Shown here one piece after another: positions 23,674-32,256 of a stretch of 64,000 nt of DNA. Below the pieces are notes generated by a model. That model did no database searches and was not told the DNA's origin. It was given only the letters and a program-made list of their open reading frames with translations. Position 1 is the first letter of the stretch; each line of letters begins with the position of its first letter. Origin of the DNA: Pseudomonas rustica (GTDB lineage: Bacteria; Pseudomonadota; Gammaproteobacteria; Pseudomonadales; Pseudomonadaceae); assembly GCF_018336155.1 (NCBI RefSeq), contig NZ_JAGYHF010000009.1, positions 62,001 to 126,000 of the forward strand, given 5' to 3'. Made by a program: the position numbers and the translations under genes.

Positions 23674-26409
23674 ATGACTGATCTGTCCCCACTTCCGGGT
23701 CCCGCAAGCGTTGCCGTCGCGGCACTGGACGGGCGTTTCTTCCGTCCACCGTTGCCCGACGGCTACGTCTTGCGACCACGCCTGTGCGAACGCCTGCAAG
23801 CCGGGCTCGGCGGGCGATTGTTGCTGGTCAGCGCACCGGCCGGGTTCGGCAAGAGTTCGCTGGCGGTGGAGTTCTGTCAGAGCCTGCCGGCGCACTGGCA
23901 AAGTCTGTGGCTGGGCCTGAGCCCGCGAGACAGCGACCCCGGGCGCTTTCTCGAACGTTTGCTCGAAGGCCTGCAGGACTACTTTCCCCAAGTGGGCAGC
24001 CGCGCATTGGGGCTGCTGAAAATGCGTCAGCGCCATCAGCCGTTTGCCTTTGAAGAATGGCTCGACGGCTTGCTTGATGAGTTGGCGCTGCACCTCGATA
24101 CCGCGACACCGTTGCTGCTGGTGCTCGACGATTACCATCTCGCCCAAGGCCCGGTGCTCGACCGTTGCCTGCAATTTTTCCTCAATCATTTGCCCGACGG
24201 CTTGCTGGTGATGGTCACCAGTCGCCAGCGGCCGGACTGGCATCTGGCGCGTTTGCGCCTGTCCCGTCAGTTGCTTGAACTGCATGAACAGGATCTGCGC
24301 CTGACCCACGACGAAGCCCTGACTTTGCTCGATCGCCACAGCAGCTCATTGCGCGGCGAAGCACTGGAGAGTCTGATTCAACGCAGCGAAGGCTGGGTTG
24401 CCGGGCTGCGCTTCTGGCTGCTCGCGGTGGCCGAAGCTGGCAACGATGCCGCGTTACCGCAAGCGCTGAACGGCGGGGAAGGGCTGATCCGCGATTATCT
24501 GCTCGAAGAAGTCATCGATTGCCTGCCGGCCGAAGTGCAGGCCTTTCTCTACGACACCGCGCCGCAAGAACGTTTTTGCAGCGAGCTGTGCGACGCCGTG
24601 CGCGAAGCCCATGACAGCGCCGAGATTCTGCGTTTTCTGCAGGCGCATCAGGTGTTTCTGGTGCCGCTGGACGAGCACGGTCACTGGTATCGCTATCACC
24701 ATTTGTTCTCCGATCTGTTGCGCAGCCGCCCGATTGCACACGCCATGGTGCCGACCGCGACGCTGCACTTGCGCGCTTGTCGCTGGTTCAATGCTCAGGG
24801 CTTGCTCGATGAAGCGGTGGAGCAGGCGTTGCGCGCCGGCCACCTCGATGTCGCGGCGAATCTGGTACAGAACCTCTCCGAAGAACAACTGCTGGCCGAG
24901 CAAAACGTCGGCATGCTGCTGCGCTGGAAAATGGACTTGCCTGACAGCCTGCTGATCAGCACGCCACGGCTGATCGTGCTGTACAGCTGGGCGTTGGGGC
25001 TGGCGTGTCAGCTCGATGCTGCCGAAGAACTTTCCAGCCATTTGAGCCGCTTCCTGCCGGCCCCCTCAGCCACCGCGCAAAAGTCGATGCTGGCGCAATG
25101 GCTGGCGCTGAGCGGGATCATCGCTCGCGGGCGCGGCCATCGTGAACTGACCCTGAAATATTGCAGCGAAGCGCTGGAAAGCCTGCCGGCCAAGCGTTAT
25201 GGCCAGCGTCTGATGTGCTTGTCGACGCTGTCCAATCTGGCGATTGCCGACGGTGATCTGTGGCGCGCCCGTGGGCTCAACCGTGAATCGCTGGAGCTGG
25301 CGCAGCGTGTCGGCAATCCGTTGTTCGAAGCCTTGGCGCATTACGATCGCGCTCGCGTGTTGCAGGCGCGTGGCGAAATTTTGCGGGCGCTGGATGAAGT
25401 GCATCAAGGGTTGGAGCGCTTGCGCGGTCTGTCGCCGCAACGTCTGTACGCGGTGCGCGCACGGCTGACGTTATACGAAGGTTTTCTGTTAGCGATGCGC
25501 TTGCAGCCGCAAGTCGCCCGCACGCGGTTGTTGGCCGGCATCGGCGAGGCGCGCGCCTGTCGTGATATCAGCGTGTTGATCGGCCATTGCGTGATAGCGC
25601 GGCTGGACGGTTCCACCGGCGAATTCGCCAAAGCCTTCGCTGAACTCTCTGAAGCCGAACGGCTGATGCACATCTGGGACGTGCCGCCGATCTACTATCT
25701 GGCGATGATTACCCTGGTCAAATGCGAGCTGTGGCTGGCGCAGGGCCGCACCGATCTCGCCGAGGCCTGGCTGGCGCGCCTGGGCCAGACTTACACCGGT
25801 GAACGCGCGGCCGCGCCACCGGAGTTTCATCCACAACTGCCGTTACACGTTGAATTGCAGCAGGCGTTGCTCGACCTGATTCAGGGCCAGCCGATGCTCG
25901 CCGAAGGGCGCTTGAACGTGTTGCACGAGAACGGGCAGCAAACCGGGCGGCAGTTGCTCAGTGTGATGGCGCTGACACAGAAAGTGGCTTTGCTGCTGGC
26001 CGGTGGACGCGAGCCGGAAGCGCGCAAGGCGTTGAGTCAGGCGCTGGAAGCCGCGACCGGCGGCGTGCTGCAGCCTTTCGATGCATTGATCAAAGGACAC
26101 ACCGACTGGCTGCGCGCCCAATTGGCGCCGATCGCGTCGACCCTTGTCGGTCAGCAGTTACTCGGACACATGCCGCATGTTGCTGTCCGTGCCGTGGCCG
26201 AATGCTCAGCAGCAGAACAACTCAGCAGCCGCGAACTGGCCGTGCTGCGCCTGATCGCCCAAGGCTGTTCTAATCAGGAAATCAGCGAGCAGTTATTTAT
26301 CTCGCTGCACACCGTGAAAACCCACGCCAGTCATATCAACAGCAAGTTGGGGGTCGAGCGGCGCACGCAAGCGGTGGCGCGGGCGAAGGAGTTGGGGTTA
26401 AGGGTCTAG
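23674..26409 (+). CDS. MalT-like LuxR-family transcriptional regulator
   Basis: A 911-aa STAND-type ATP-binding activator: N-terminal P-loop SAPAGFGKSS at residues 53-62, Walker B region LLLVLDDYH near 150, a long helical-repeat sensor (about 330-830), and a C-terminal LuxR HTH (LSSRELAVLRLIAQGCSNQE, then VKTHASHINSKLGV). Such proteins oligomerise on inducer and ATP and activate adjacent catabolic operons. It follows the acyl-CoA ligase/DUF1302/DUF1329 genes on the same strand, separated by a terminator and repeats, so control of that block is the natural inference. The ATG at 23674 has only a weak AGAG upstream. Confidence 0.92.
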   Translation: MTDLSPLPGPASVAVAALDGRFFRPPLPDGYVLRPRLCERLQAGLGGRLLLVSAPAGFGKSSLAVEFCQSLPAHWQSLWLGLSPRDSDPGRFLERLLEGLQDYFPQVGSRALGLLKMRQRHQPFAFEEWLDGLLDELALHLDTATPLLLVLDDYHLAQGPVLDRCLQFFLNHLPDGLLVMVTSRQRPDWHLARLRLSRQLLELHEQDLRLTHDEALTLLDRHSSSLRGEALESLIQRSEGWVAGLRFWLLAVAEAGNDAALPQALNGGEGLIRDYLLEEVIDCLPAEVQAFLYDTAPQERFCSELCDAVREAHDSAEILRFLQAHQVFLVPLDEHGHWYRYHHLFSDLLRSRPIAHAMVPTATLHLRACRWFNAQGLLDEAVEQALRAGHLDVAANLVQNLSEEQLLAEQNVGMLLRWKMDLPDSLLISTPRLIVLYSWALGLACQLDAAEELSSHLSRFLPAPSATAQKSMLAQWLALSGIIARGRGHRELTLKYCSEALESLPAKRYGQRLMCLSTLSNLAIADGDLWRARGLNRESLELAQRVGNPLFEALAHYDRARVLQARGEILRALDEVHQGLERLRGLSPQRLYAVRARLTLYEGFLLAMRLQPQVARTRLLAGIGEARACRDISVLIGHCVIARLDGSTGEFAKAFAELSEAERLMHIWDVPPIYYLAMITLVKCELWLAQGRTDLAEAWLARLGQTYTGERAAAPPEFHPQLPLHVELQQALLDLIQGQPMLAEGRLNVLHENGQQTGRQLLSVMALTQKVALLLAGGREPEARKALSQALEAATGGVLQPFDALIKGHTDWLRAQLAPIASTLVGQQLLGHMPHVAVRAVAECSAAEQLSSRELAVLRLIAQGCSNQEISEQLFISLHTVKTHASHINSKLGVERRTQAVARAKELGLRV

Positions 26410-26461
26410 CGACGGTAACATCCGGCATCGGCCGTTTTCGAGCCATTGCTCAGGATTTCCC

Positions 26462-27106
26462 ATGACCGTTCCAGCCCCAGCGCTCATCCGCGAAACCTTC
26501 CCCGTCGGTCCTTTGCAGTGCAATTGCACGATCATCGGCGATCCGATCACCAAGAAAGCCATCGTCGTCGATCCGGGCGGCAATCCCGATCTGATCATGG
26601 CGCGCCTCGATGCGCATGGGCTGAAAGTGGTCAGCATCATCCACACCCACGCGCACCTCGATCACTTCCTCGCTTCGGGGCAGATGAAAGAGAAAACCGG
26701 CGCGACTCTGCATTTGCACAAAGAAGATCAGTTCCTCTGGGACAACCTTGAGATGCAATGCCAGATGTTCGGCGTGCCGTACACGCCGGTACCGTCGCCA
26801 GATCGCTGGTTGAGCGACGACGAAGAACTCGCCTGCGGCTGCGGCGTGGCGTTGCATACGCCGGGGCATACGCCCGGTTCCATGAGCTTTTGGTTTTCCG
26901 AGGCTAAGCTGTTGATTGCCGGCGACACGCTGTTTCGTCGCGGCGTAGGGCGCACGGATTTGTGGGGCGGCGATCAGGCGACCATCGTGCGGTCGATCAA
27001 GCAGCGGCTATACACGCTGGACGAGGACGCGACTGTCGTGACCGGGCATGGCCCAGACACGCGTCTGGGGGATGAGATGCGCGAAAACCCGTTTGTGCGG
27101 GCCTAA
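26462..27106 (+). CDS. MBL-fold metallo-hydrolase (glyoxalase II-like)
   Basis: A 214-aa zinc hydrolase with the metallo-beta-lactamase motif HTHAHLDH at residues 61-68, a second-site HTPGHTPGSMSFW near 136-148, GDTLFRRGVGRTDLWGG near 158 and a final metal His in VTGHGPDT near 197. The layout fits small glyoxalase II-like proteins; the substrate (thioester, persulfide or other) cannot be told. It begins 52 bp after the regulator gene on the same strand. The N-terminal PLQCNCTIIGD, with two cysteines, is typical of this subgroup. Confidence 0.88.
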   Translation: MTVPAPALIRETFPVGPLQCNCTIIGDPITKKAIVVDPGGNPDLIMARLDAHGLKVVSIIHTHAHLDHFLASGQMKEKTGATLHLHKEDQFLWDNLEMQCQMFGVPYTPVPSPDRWLSDDEELACGCGVALHTPGHTPGSMSFWFSEAKLLIAGDTLFRRGVGRTDLWGGDQATIVRSIKQRLYTLDEDATVVTGHGPDTRLGDEMRENPFVRA

Positions 27107-27218
27107 ATATTTTGTCACGGGTCTGCTGCGGAATTTTTGTGCATTGTCATGATCCAACGCCCGCACGGGCGATTGCCAATGGCCGTTGCACCACAGAATG
27201 CAAAAGTAGGAGCTCTTC

Positions 27219-27956
27219 ATGTTCACCACGCGTCGTTTGATTATTGTCGCTACTGCCGTGGCCTTGCTGTCCGGCTGCGCCTCGCCTAACCCGTATGACA
27301 ATCAGGGCCAGGCCGACAGTGGCTCCCAAGGAATGAGCAAAACCGCCAAATACGGTGGCCTCGGTGCACTCGCCGGCGCACTGGCCGGTGCCGCCATCGG
27401 CCACGACAACCGTGGCAAAGGCGCGCTGATCGGCGCGGCCGTGGTCGGTGCTTCTGCCGCCGGTTACGGTTACTACGCTGACCAGCAAGAGAAGAAGCTG
27501 CGCGCGAGCATGGCCAACACCGGCGTTGAAGTGCAGCGTCAGGGCGATCAGATCAAACTGATCATGCCGGGCAACATCACGTTCGCCACCGATTCGGCGA
27601 ACATCGCTTCCAGCTTCTATCAGCCACTGAACAACCTCGCGAGTTCGCTGAAGGAATTCAGTCAGAACCAGATCGAGATCGTCGGCTACACCGACAGCAC
27701 CGGCAGCCGCCAGCACAATATGGATCTGTCGCAGCGTCGTGCACAGAGCGTGGCGACTTACCTGACCTCGCAAGGCGTCAGCGGTGCCAACCTGTCGGCG
27801 CGCGGTGCCGGCCCGGATAATCCGATTGCGAGCAACGGCGACGTCAATGGCCGTGCGCAGAACCGTCGGGTTGAAGTCAACCTGAAGGCGATTCCGGGTC
27901 AGCAGTATGGTGCGCCGCAGCAACAGCAGCCGGGCACGGTTCAGCAATATCCGTAA
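27219..27956 (+). CDS. OmpA-family lipoprotein with glycine-zipper segment (YiaD-like)
   Basis: A 245-aa outer-membrane lipoprotein: signal peptide and lipobox LLSGC (Cys20), then a glycine-zipper stretch at about residues 46-88 (GGLGALAGALAGAAIGHD, then ALIGAAVVGASAAGYGYY), and a C-terminal OmpA domain binding peptidoglycan (IEIVGYTDSTGSRQHN, SQRRAQSVATYL, and the NRRVEV end at about 218-223). The C-terminus is a Gln/Pro-rich tail. The ribosome site is AGGAG 8 bp upstream. Likely a cell-wall tether. Ends at a strong terminator. Confidence 0.92.
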   Translation: MFTTRRLIIVATAVALLSGCASPNPYDNQGQADSGSQGMSKTAKYGGLGALAGALAGAAIGHDNRGKGALIGAAVVGASAAGYGYYADQQEKKLRASMANTGVEVQRQGDQIKLIMPGNITFATDSANIASSFYQPLNNLASSLKEFSQNQIEIVGYTDSTGSRQHNMDLSQRRAQSVATYLTSQGVSGANLSARGAGPDNPIASNGDVNGRAQNRRVEVNLKAIPGQQYGAPQQQQPGTVQQYP

Positions 27957-27976
27957 GCGATTGCCTGAATGAAGAA

Positions 27977-28009
27977 ATGCCCGATCCGGTGATCGGGCAT
28001 TTTTTTTCG
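27977..28009 (+). terminator. Rho-independent terminator after the OmpA-like gene
   Basis: AATGCCCGATC and GATCGGGCATT pair around CGGT, followed by eight T residues. Confidence 0.95.
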
Positions 28010-28026
28010 TGGCCTGTGCCGCCCCC

Positions 28027-28095
28027 TTCGCGAGCAGGCTCGCTCCCACAGGGGAATGCATTCCAAATGTGGGAGCGGGCTTGCTCGCGAAGAGG
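28027..28095. repeat. REP pair, family A
   Basis: TTCGCGAGCAGGCTCGCTCC faces GGGAGCGGGCTTGCTCGCGA around the spacer CACAGGGGAATGCATTCCAA. Its right half is part of the 161-bp tandem duplication described at 28068. Confidence 0.9.
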
Positions 28096-28124
28096 AACTA
28101 AAAATCAACACACATCCCCAGACA

Positions 28125-28163
28125 CAAAAAAGCCCCCGAACACCTCACTGTCCGGGGGCTTTT
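28125..28163 (-). terminator. Duplicate copy of the zapG terminator
   Basis: AAAAAAGCCCCCGAACACCT and its partner GTCCGGGGGCTTTT; on the minus strand the stem is followed by TTTTTTGTG. Second of two tandem terminators met by minus-strand transcription. Confidence 0.85.
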
Positions 28164-28285
28164 GGTTTGCAGCGAAGACTGCTTACTTCTTCAAACCCTG
28201 GTGCTCCCACATTGGAAATGCGTTCCCCTGTGGGAGCGGGCTTGCTCGCGAAGAGGCCCTAAAAGTCAACACACATCCCCAGACA

Positions 28286-28324
28286 CAAAAAAGCCCCCGA
28301 ACACTTCACTGTCCGGGGGCTTTT
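28286..28324 (-). terminator. zapG rho-independent terminator
   Basis: Same hairpin as at 28125-28163, differing by one loop base, immediately downstream of the zapG stop codon at 28344. Confidence 0.9.
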
Positions 28325-28343
28325 GGTTTGCAGCGAAGACTGC

Positions 28344-28781
28344 TTACTTCTTCAAACCATAGTGCTCATCAAGCATGCCCGGCGCGTTCGGGGTTTTTGG
28401 TGCGTAGTCACGCGGCGGTTCTTGATTGTTGTGCGGTGGCGTCAGGCGTTCGCGTGGTGCCTGCGCCGCATCGGCGTGCAGGGCGGCCATCAGGCGCTGG
28501 CGGGTTTGCTCGTCCAGGGCCAGACGGTTGGCGCCCTCGGCGAGGTGATCCTGCACTTCCTGATAGCTCTGGGTCAGTTTCTTGACCAGCATCGCGGTGC
28601 TGTTGAAGTGGGTGACCACCTCGTTTTGATAACTGTCGAAGCGCTCCTGGATATCATCCAGTTGACGCTGCGTACGGCTCGGCGCGGCGTTCGGCGCAAC
28701 GCGCGCGATCAGGAATCCAATGGCGACACCCACAACCAGGGCAAGAGTCGGTAACAACCAAACTAAGAGCGAGTGTTCCAC
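28344..28781 (-). CDS. zapG: YhcB/ZapG-family (DUF1043) cell envelope/division protein
   Basis: A 145-aa inner-membrane protein: one N-terminal transmembrane helix (residues 5-26) followed by IARVAPNAAPSRTQRQLDDI and a long coiled coil (QERFDSYQNEVVTHFNSTAM), then a Pro-rich C-terminal tail. This is the YhcB layout; E. coli YhcB (ZapG) links division, elongation and envelope synthesis. It is divergent from the hydrolase gene. The 3' end and terminator are duplicated downstream. Confidence 0.87.
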   Translation of the reverse strand: MEHSLLVWLLPTLALVVGVAIGFLIARVAPNAAPSRTQRQLDDIQERFDSYQNEVVTHFNSTAMLVKKLTQSYQEVQDHLAEGANRLALDEQTRQRLMAALHADAAQAPRERLTPPHNNQEPPRDYAPKTPNAPGMLDEHYGLKK

Positions 28782-28925
28782 GAGTCCTTCCTCTATAAAC
28801 GGCTTTGCTTTACGTTAACGGCTCGAACCTGCGCTGTATACCGCGATTCACTCGCAATAGATTGGCACAGACAATTTGCTAGACGAGTCGACCCGATTCG
28901 AGGTCACGGAGTTCCTTCCTTGCTG

Positions 28926-29555
28926 ATGCGTGAAACCCCTGTAGTGATTGCCGGCCCAGTCGGCCAAATCGAAGCCTTGTACCTCGATAACGAGCAGCCG
29001 CGCGGCATCGCGCTGATCTGCCACCCGAACCCGGTGCAGGGCGGCACCATGCTCAACAAAGTCGTCTCGACCCTGCAGCGCACCGCGCGCGACGCCGGCC
29101 TGATTACCTTGCGCTTCAACTATCGCGGCGTCGGCGCCAGCGAAGGTTCCCACGACATGGGCACCGGTGAAGTCGATGATGCCCAGACGGCTGCGGCATG
29201 GCTGCGTGAAAAACACCCGGAGCTGCCGCTGACCCTGTTCGGTTTCTCCTTCGGCGGATTTGTTGCAGCAAGTCTCGGCGGTCGTCTTGAAGCCCAAGGC
29301 GTGCAGCTCAAGCACCTGTTCATGGTCGCCCCGGCGGTCATGCGTCTTGGCGAGCAGGATCAACTGCCGCAGCAGGGCGAACTCACCGTGATCCAGCCGG
29401 AAACCGACGAAGTCATCGATCCGCAATTGGTTTACGACTGGTCGGAACAACTCCAGCGCCCCCATGAGCTGCTGAAAGTGGCAGAATGCGGACACTTTTT
29501 TCATGGCAAGCTGACCGATCTCAAGGATCTGATCCTGCCGCGTCTCTCGAATTGA
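28926..29555 (+). CDS. Alpha/beta hydrolase
   Basis: A 209-aa serine hydrolase with the nucleophile elbow GFSFGG (Ser108), an oxyanion-type HPNPVQGGTM block at residues 33-42 and a C-terminal catalytic His in GHFFHGKL. It fits the small dienelactone hydrolase-like/YcjY type. Two starts are possible: ATG 28926, or TTG 28920, which has GGAG at the better 8-bp distance and would add two residues. It lies 24 bp before trpS and is probably cotranscribed with it. Substrate unknown. Confidence 0.87.
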   Translation: MRETPVVIAGPVGQIEALYLDNEQPRGIALICHPNPVQGGTMLNKVVSTLQRTARDAGLITLRFNYRGVGASEGSHDMGTGEVDDAQTAAAWLREKHPELPLTLFGFSFGGFVAASLGGRLEAQGVQLKHLFMVAPAVMRLGEQDQLPQQGELTVIQPETDEVIDPQLVYDWSEQLQRPHELLKVAECGHFFHGKLTDLKDLILPRLSN

Positions 29556-29579
29556 TTGCAGTCTGACAAGCGATTACCC

Positions 29580-30935
29580 ATGACGAACCGTACCCGTATC
29601 CTCACCGGCATCACCACCACCGGCACGCCGCACCTGGGCAACTACGCCGGCGCCATCCGCCCGGCGATCCTCGCCAGCCGCGACAGCAATGCCGATTCGT
29701 TCTACTTCCTGGCCGACTACCACGCCCTGATCAAATGCGATGACCCGCTGCGCATCCAGCGCTCGCGTCTGGAAATCGCCGCGACCTGGCTGGCCGGTGG
29801 CCTCGATGTCGACCGCGTGACCTTCTACCGCCAGTCCGACATCCCGGAAATCCCTGAGCTGACCTGGCTGCTGACCTGCGTCGCCGCCAAGGGCCTGCTC
29901 AACCGCGCGCACGCCTACAAGGCCTCGGTGGACAAGAACGTTGAAACCGGTGAAGACCCGGACGCCGGCATCACCATGGGCCTCTACAGCTACCCGGTGC
30001 TGATGGCGGCGGACATCCTGATGTTCAACGCGCACAAGGTGCCGGTCGGTCGTGACCAGATCCAGCACGTTGAGATGGCCCGCGACATCGGCCAGCGTTT
30101 CAACCACTTGTTCGGTCAGGGCAAAGAATTCTTCACCATGCCCGAAGCGCTGATCGAAGAAAGCGTGGCGACGTTGCCGGGCCTCGACGGTCGCAAGATG
30201 TCGAAGAGCTACGACAACACCATCCCGTTGTTCTCCAGCGCCAAAGAGATGAAGGACGCGATCTCGCGGATCGTCACCGACTCCAAAGCGCCAGGCGAAG
30301 CCAAGGATCCGGACAATTCGCACCTGTTTACGCTGTTCCAGGCGTTTGCCACACCGGCGCAGGCTGACGAATTCCGCAGCGAACTGTTGGGCGGTCTGGG
30401 TTGGGGCGAGGCGAAGAGCCGTCTGTTCCAGTTGCTCGACAACGATCTCGGCGAAGCGCGCGAGAAGTATCACCAGTTGATCGAACGTCCGGCGGATCTG
30501 GAAGATATCCTGCAGATCGGTGCGAAAAAGGCCCGTGCTGTGGCGACGCCGTTCCTCAACGAATTGCGCGAAGCCGTTGGCCTGCGTTCTTTCGTCAATC
30601 AGGTTCAGGTTGCCGCAACCACCAAGAAGAAAGCCGCGAAAGCCGCGCGTTTCGTCAGCTTCCGTGAAGACGACGGCAGCTTCCGTTTCCGTCTGCTGGC
30701 GGCCGATGGCGAGCAATTGCTGCTGTCGCGCAACTTCGCCGACGGCAAAGCCGCAGGGCAGGTGACCAAGCAACTGCAATCGGGTCAGGCGCTGGACGTA
30801 CGCAGCGAAGACCTGAGCTTCAGCGTCTGGCTCGAAGGCGAGTGCGTGGGCGACAGCCCGGCGTTCGCCGACGCGGCGGCTCGCGATGCGGCCATCGAGG
30901 CGCTGCGCGTCGCGCTGACCCCGGTTCAAGACTAA
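29580..30935 (+). CDS. trpS: Tryptophan-tRNA ligase with extra C-terminal domain
   Basis: Charges tRNA-Trp. Class I synthetase with HIGH-type motif PHLGN at residues 17-21 and KMSKS near 205-209. At 451 aa it is about 110 residues longer than E. coli TrpS (334 aa). The added part (from about 345) begins with a Lys/Ala-rich linker, TTKKKAAKAARF, then SFREDDGSFRFRLLAADGEQ, which resembles the YegP/DUF1508 fold pattern (FRF-L-A-xG). Start ATG 29580 follows AGCGATTACCC; a longer frame from 29556 overlaps nothing useful. Confident synthetase; the tail's role is unknown. Confidence 0.95.
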   Translation: MTNRTRILTGITTTGTPHLGNYAGAIRPAILASRDSNADSFYFLADYHALIKCDDPLRIQRSRLEIAATWLAGGLDVDRVTFYRQSDIPEIPELTWLLTCVAAKGLLNRAHAYKASVDKNVETGEDPDAGITMGLYSYPVLMAADILMFNAHKVPVGRDQIQHVEMARDIGQRFNHLFGQGKEFFTMPEALIEESVATLPGLDGRKMSKSYDNTIPLFSSAKEMKDAISRIVTDSKAPGEAKDPDNSHLFTLFQAFATPAQADEFRSELLGGLGWGEAKSRLFQLLDNDLGEAREKYHQLIERPADLEDILQIGAKKARAVATPFLNELREAVGLRSFVNQVQVAATTKKKAAKAARFVSFREDDGSFRFRLLAADGEQLLLSRNFADGKAAGQVTKQLQSGQALDVRSEDLSFSVWLEGECVGDSPAFADAAARDAAIEALRVALTPVQD

Positions 30936-31025
30936 TCGGCGGCACGGCCCGACCAAGGGCCGATTGCCATTCCTCCGGGCCATCGCTACAGTGACGGCCC
31001 GTTTTTGTTGCCTTGCTAACGAATT

Positions 31026-32120
31026 ATGACGCCCCTAGAACGATACCAAGCTGATCTGAAACGCCCGGACTTCTTCCATGATGCCGCGCAGGAAACTGCT
31101 GTGCGTCATTTGCAGCGTCTGTACGACGATCTGATCGCGGCTGATCAGAACAAGCCAGGCCTGCTGAGCAAACTGTTTGGCAAAAAGGATCAGACGCCGG
31201 TCAAGGGCCTGTATTTCTGGGGCGGCGTCGGTCGCGGCAAAACTTACCTGGTCGACACCTTCTTCGAAGCGCTGCCGTTCAAGGAAAAGACCCGTACCCA
31301 CTTCCACCGCTTCATGAAGCGCGTGCACGAAGAGATGAAAACCCTCGGCGGCGAGAAAAATCCGCTGACCATCATCGCCAAGCGTTTCTCCGACGAGTCG
31401 CGAGTGATCTGCTTCGATGAATTCTTCGTTTCCGACATCACCGACGCGATGATCCTCGGCACGTTGATGGAAGAACTCTTCAAAAATGGCGTGACTCTGG
31501 TCGCGACGTCGAACATCGTCCCGGACGGTCTGTACAAGGACGGTCTGCAACGCGCGCGCTTCCTGCCGGCCATTGCGCTGATCAAGCAGAACACCGAAAT
31601 CGTCAACGTCGACAGCGGCGTCGACTATCGTCTGCGTCACCTCGAACAAGCGGAGCTGTTCCACTTCCCGCTCGACGAAGCGTCCCACGAAAGCCTGCGT
31701 AAGAGCTTCCGTGCGCTGACGCCGGAATGCACGGCAGCGGTCGAGAACGACGTGCTGATGATCGAGAACCGCGAGATCCGCGCACTGCGTACTTGCGACG
31801 ACGTGGCCTGGTTCGATTTCCGCGAACTGTGCGACGGCCCGCGTAGCCAGAACGACTACATCGAACTGGGCAAGATCTTCCACGCCGTGCTGCTCAGCGG
31901 TGTCGAGCAGATGAGCGTCACCACCGACGACATCGCTCGCCGCTTCATCAACATGGTCGACGAGTTCTATGACCGTAACGTCAAGCTGATCATTTCCGCT
32001 GAAGTCGAGCTGAAGGATCTGTACACCGGCGGCCGTTTGAATTTCGAATTCCAGCGAACGCTGAGCCGTCTGCTGGAAATGCAATCGCACGAATTCCTGT
32101 CGCGGGCGCACAAGCCTTAA
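31026..32120 (+). CDS. zapE: Cell division protein ZapE (AFG1-like ATPase)
   Basis: A 364-aa AAA-type ATPase with Walker A GGVGRGKT at residues 66-73 and Walker B VICFDEFFV near 130. ZapE acts at the Z-ring during late division in E. coli, especially under low-oxygen conditions. It contains the family's HFHRFMKRVHEE and DIARRFINMVDEFYDRNVK blocks. It follows trpS by 90 bp; the ribosome site before ATG 31026 is weak. Followed by a strong terminator. Confidence 0.94.
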   Translation: MTPLERYQADLKRPDFFHDAAQETAVRHLQRLYDDLIAADQNKPGLLSKLFGKKDQTPVKGLYFWGGVGRGKTYLVDTFFEALPFKEKTRTHFHRFMKRVHEEMKTLGGEKNPLTIIAKRFSDESRVICFDEFFVSDITDAMILGTLMEELFKNGVTLVATSNIVPDGLYKDGLQRARFLPAIALIKQNTEIVNVDSGVDYRLRHLEQAELFHFPLDEASHESLRKSFRALTPECTAAVENDVLMIENREIRALRTCDDVAWFDFRELCDGPRSQNDYIELGKIFHAVLLSGVEQMSVTTDDIARRFINMVDEFYDRNVKLIISAEVELKDLYTGGRLNFEFQRTLSRLLEMQSHEFLSRAHKP

Positions 32121-32136
32121 GCGGATTTCGGCAAAT

Positions 32137-32168
32137 AAAAAGGGCCTGCAATTGCAGGCCCTTTTTTA
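32137..32168 (+). terminator. Rho-independent terminator after zapE
   Basis: AAAAAGGGCCTGCAA and TTGCAGGCCCTTTTTT form a nearly continuous perfect palindrome flanked by A and T runs; probably bidirectional. Confidence 0.93.
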
Positions 32169-32180
32169 TGCGCTGAAGAA

Positions 32181-32256
32181 TCAAAAGATCGCAGGCTTCG
32201 CCAGCTCCTACAGGTGTACGCCATTCTGTAGGAGCTGCCGCAGGCTGCGATCTTGA
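32181..32256. repeat. REP pair, family B
   Basis: TCAAAAGATCGCAGGCTTCG and TGTAGGAGCTGCCGCAGGCT face each other, abutting the family C element at 32255. Confidence 0.88.

Larger units (their letters stand above)
28068..28367. repeat. 161-bp tandem duplication of the zapG 3' end, its terminator and a REP
   Basis: Bases 28068-28206 and 28229-28367 are nearly identical over 139 bp at a period of 161 bp. Each contains a family A REP half, the terminator hairpin GCCCCCGAACAC...GTCCGGGGGC and the last codons of zapG (minus strand). The left copy encodes a vestigial EHQGLKK-stop; the real gene ends EHYGLKK-stop. The 22-bp linker is roughly the inverse of the REP spacer, consistent with REP-mediated duplication. 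Confidence 0.9.

Noticed and set aside
28056..28585. Plus-strand frames over the tandem duplication
   Set aside because: They cross two terminators and the antisense of zapG; the repeated peptide is a consequence of the duplication.
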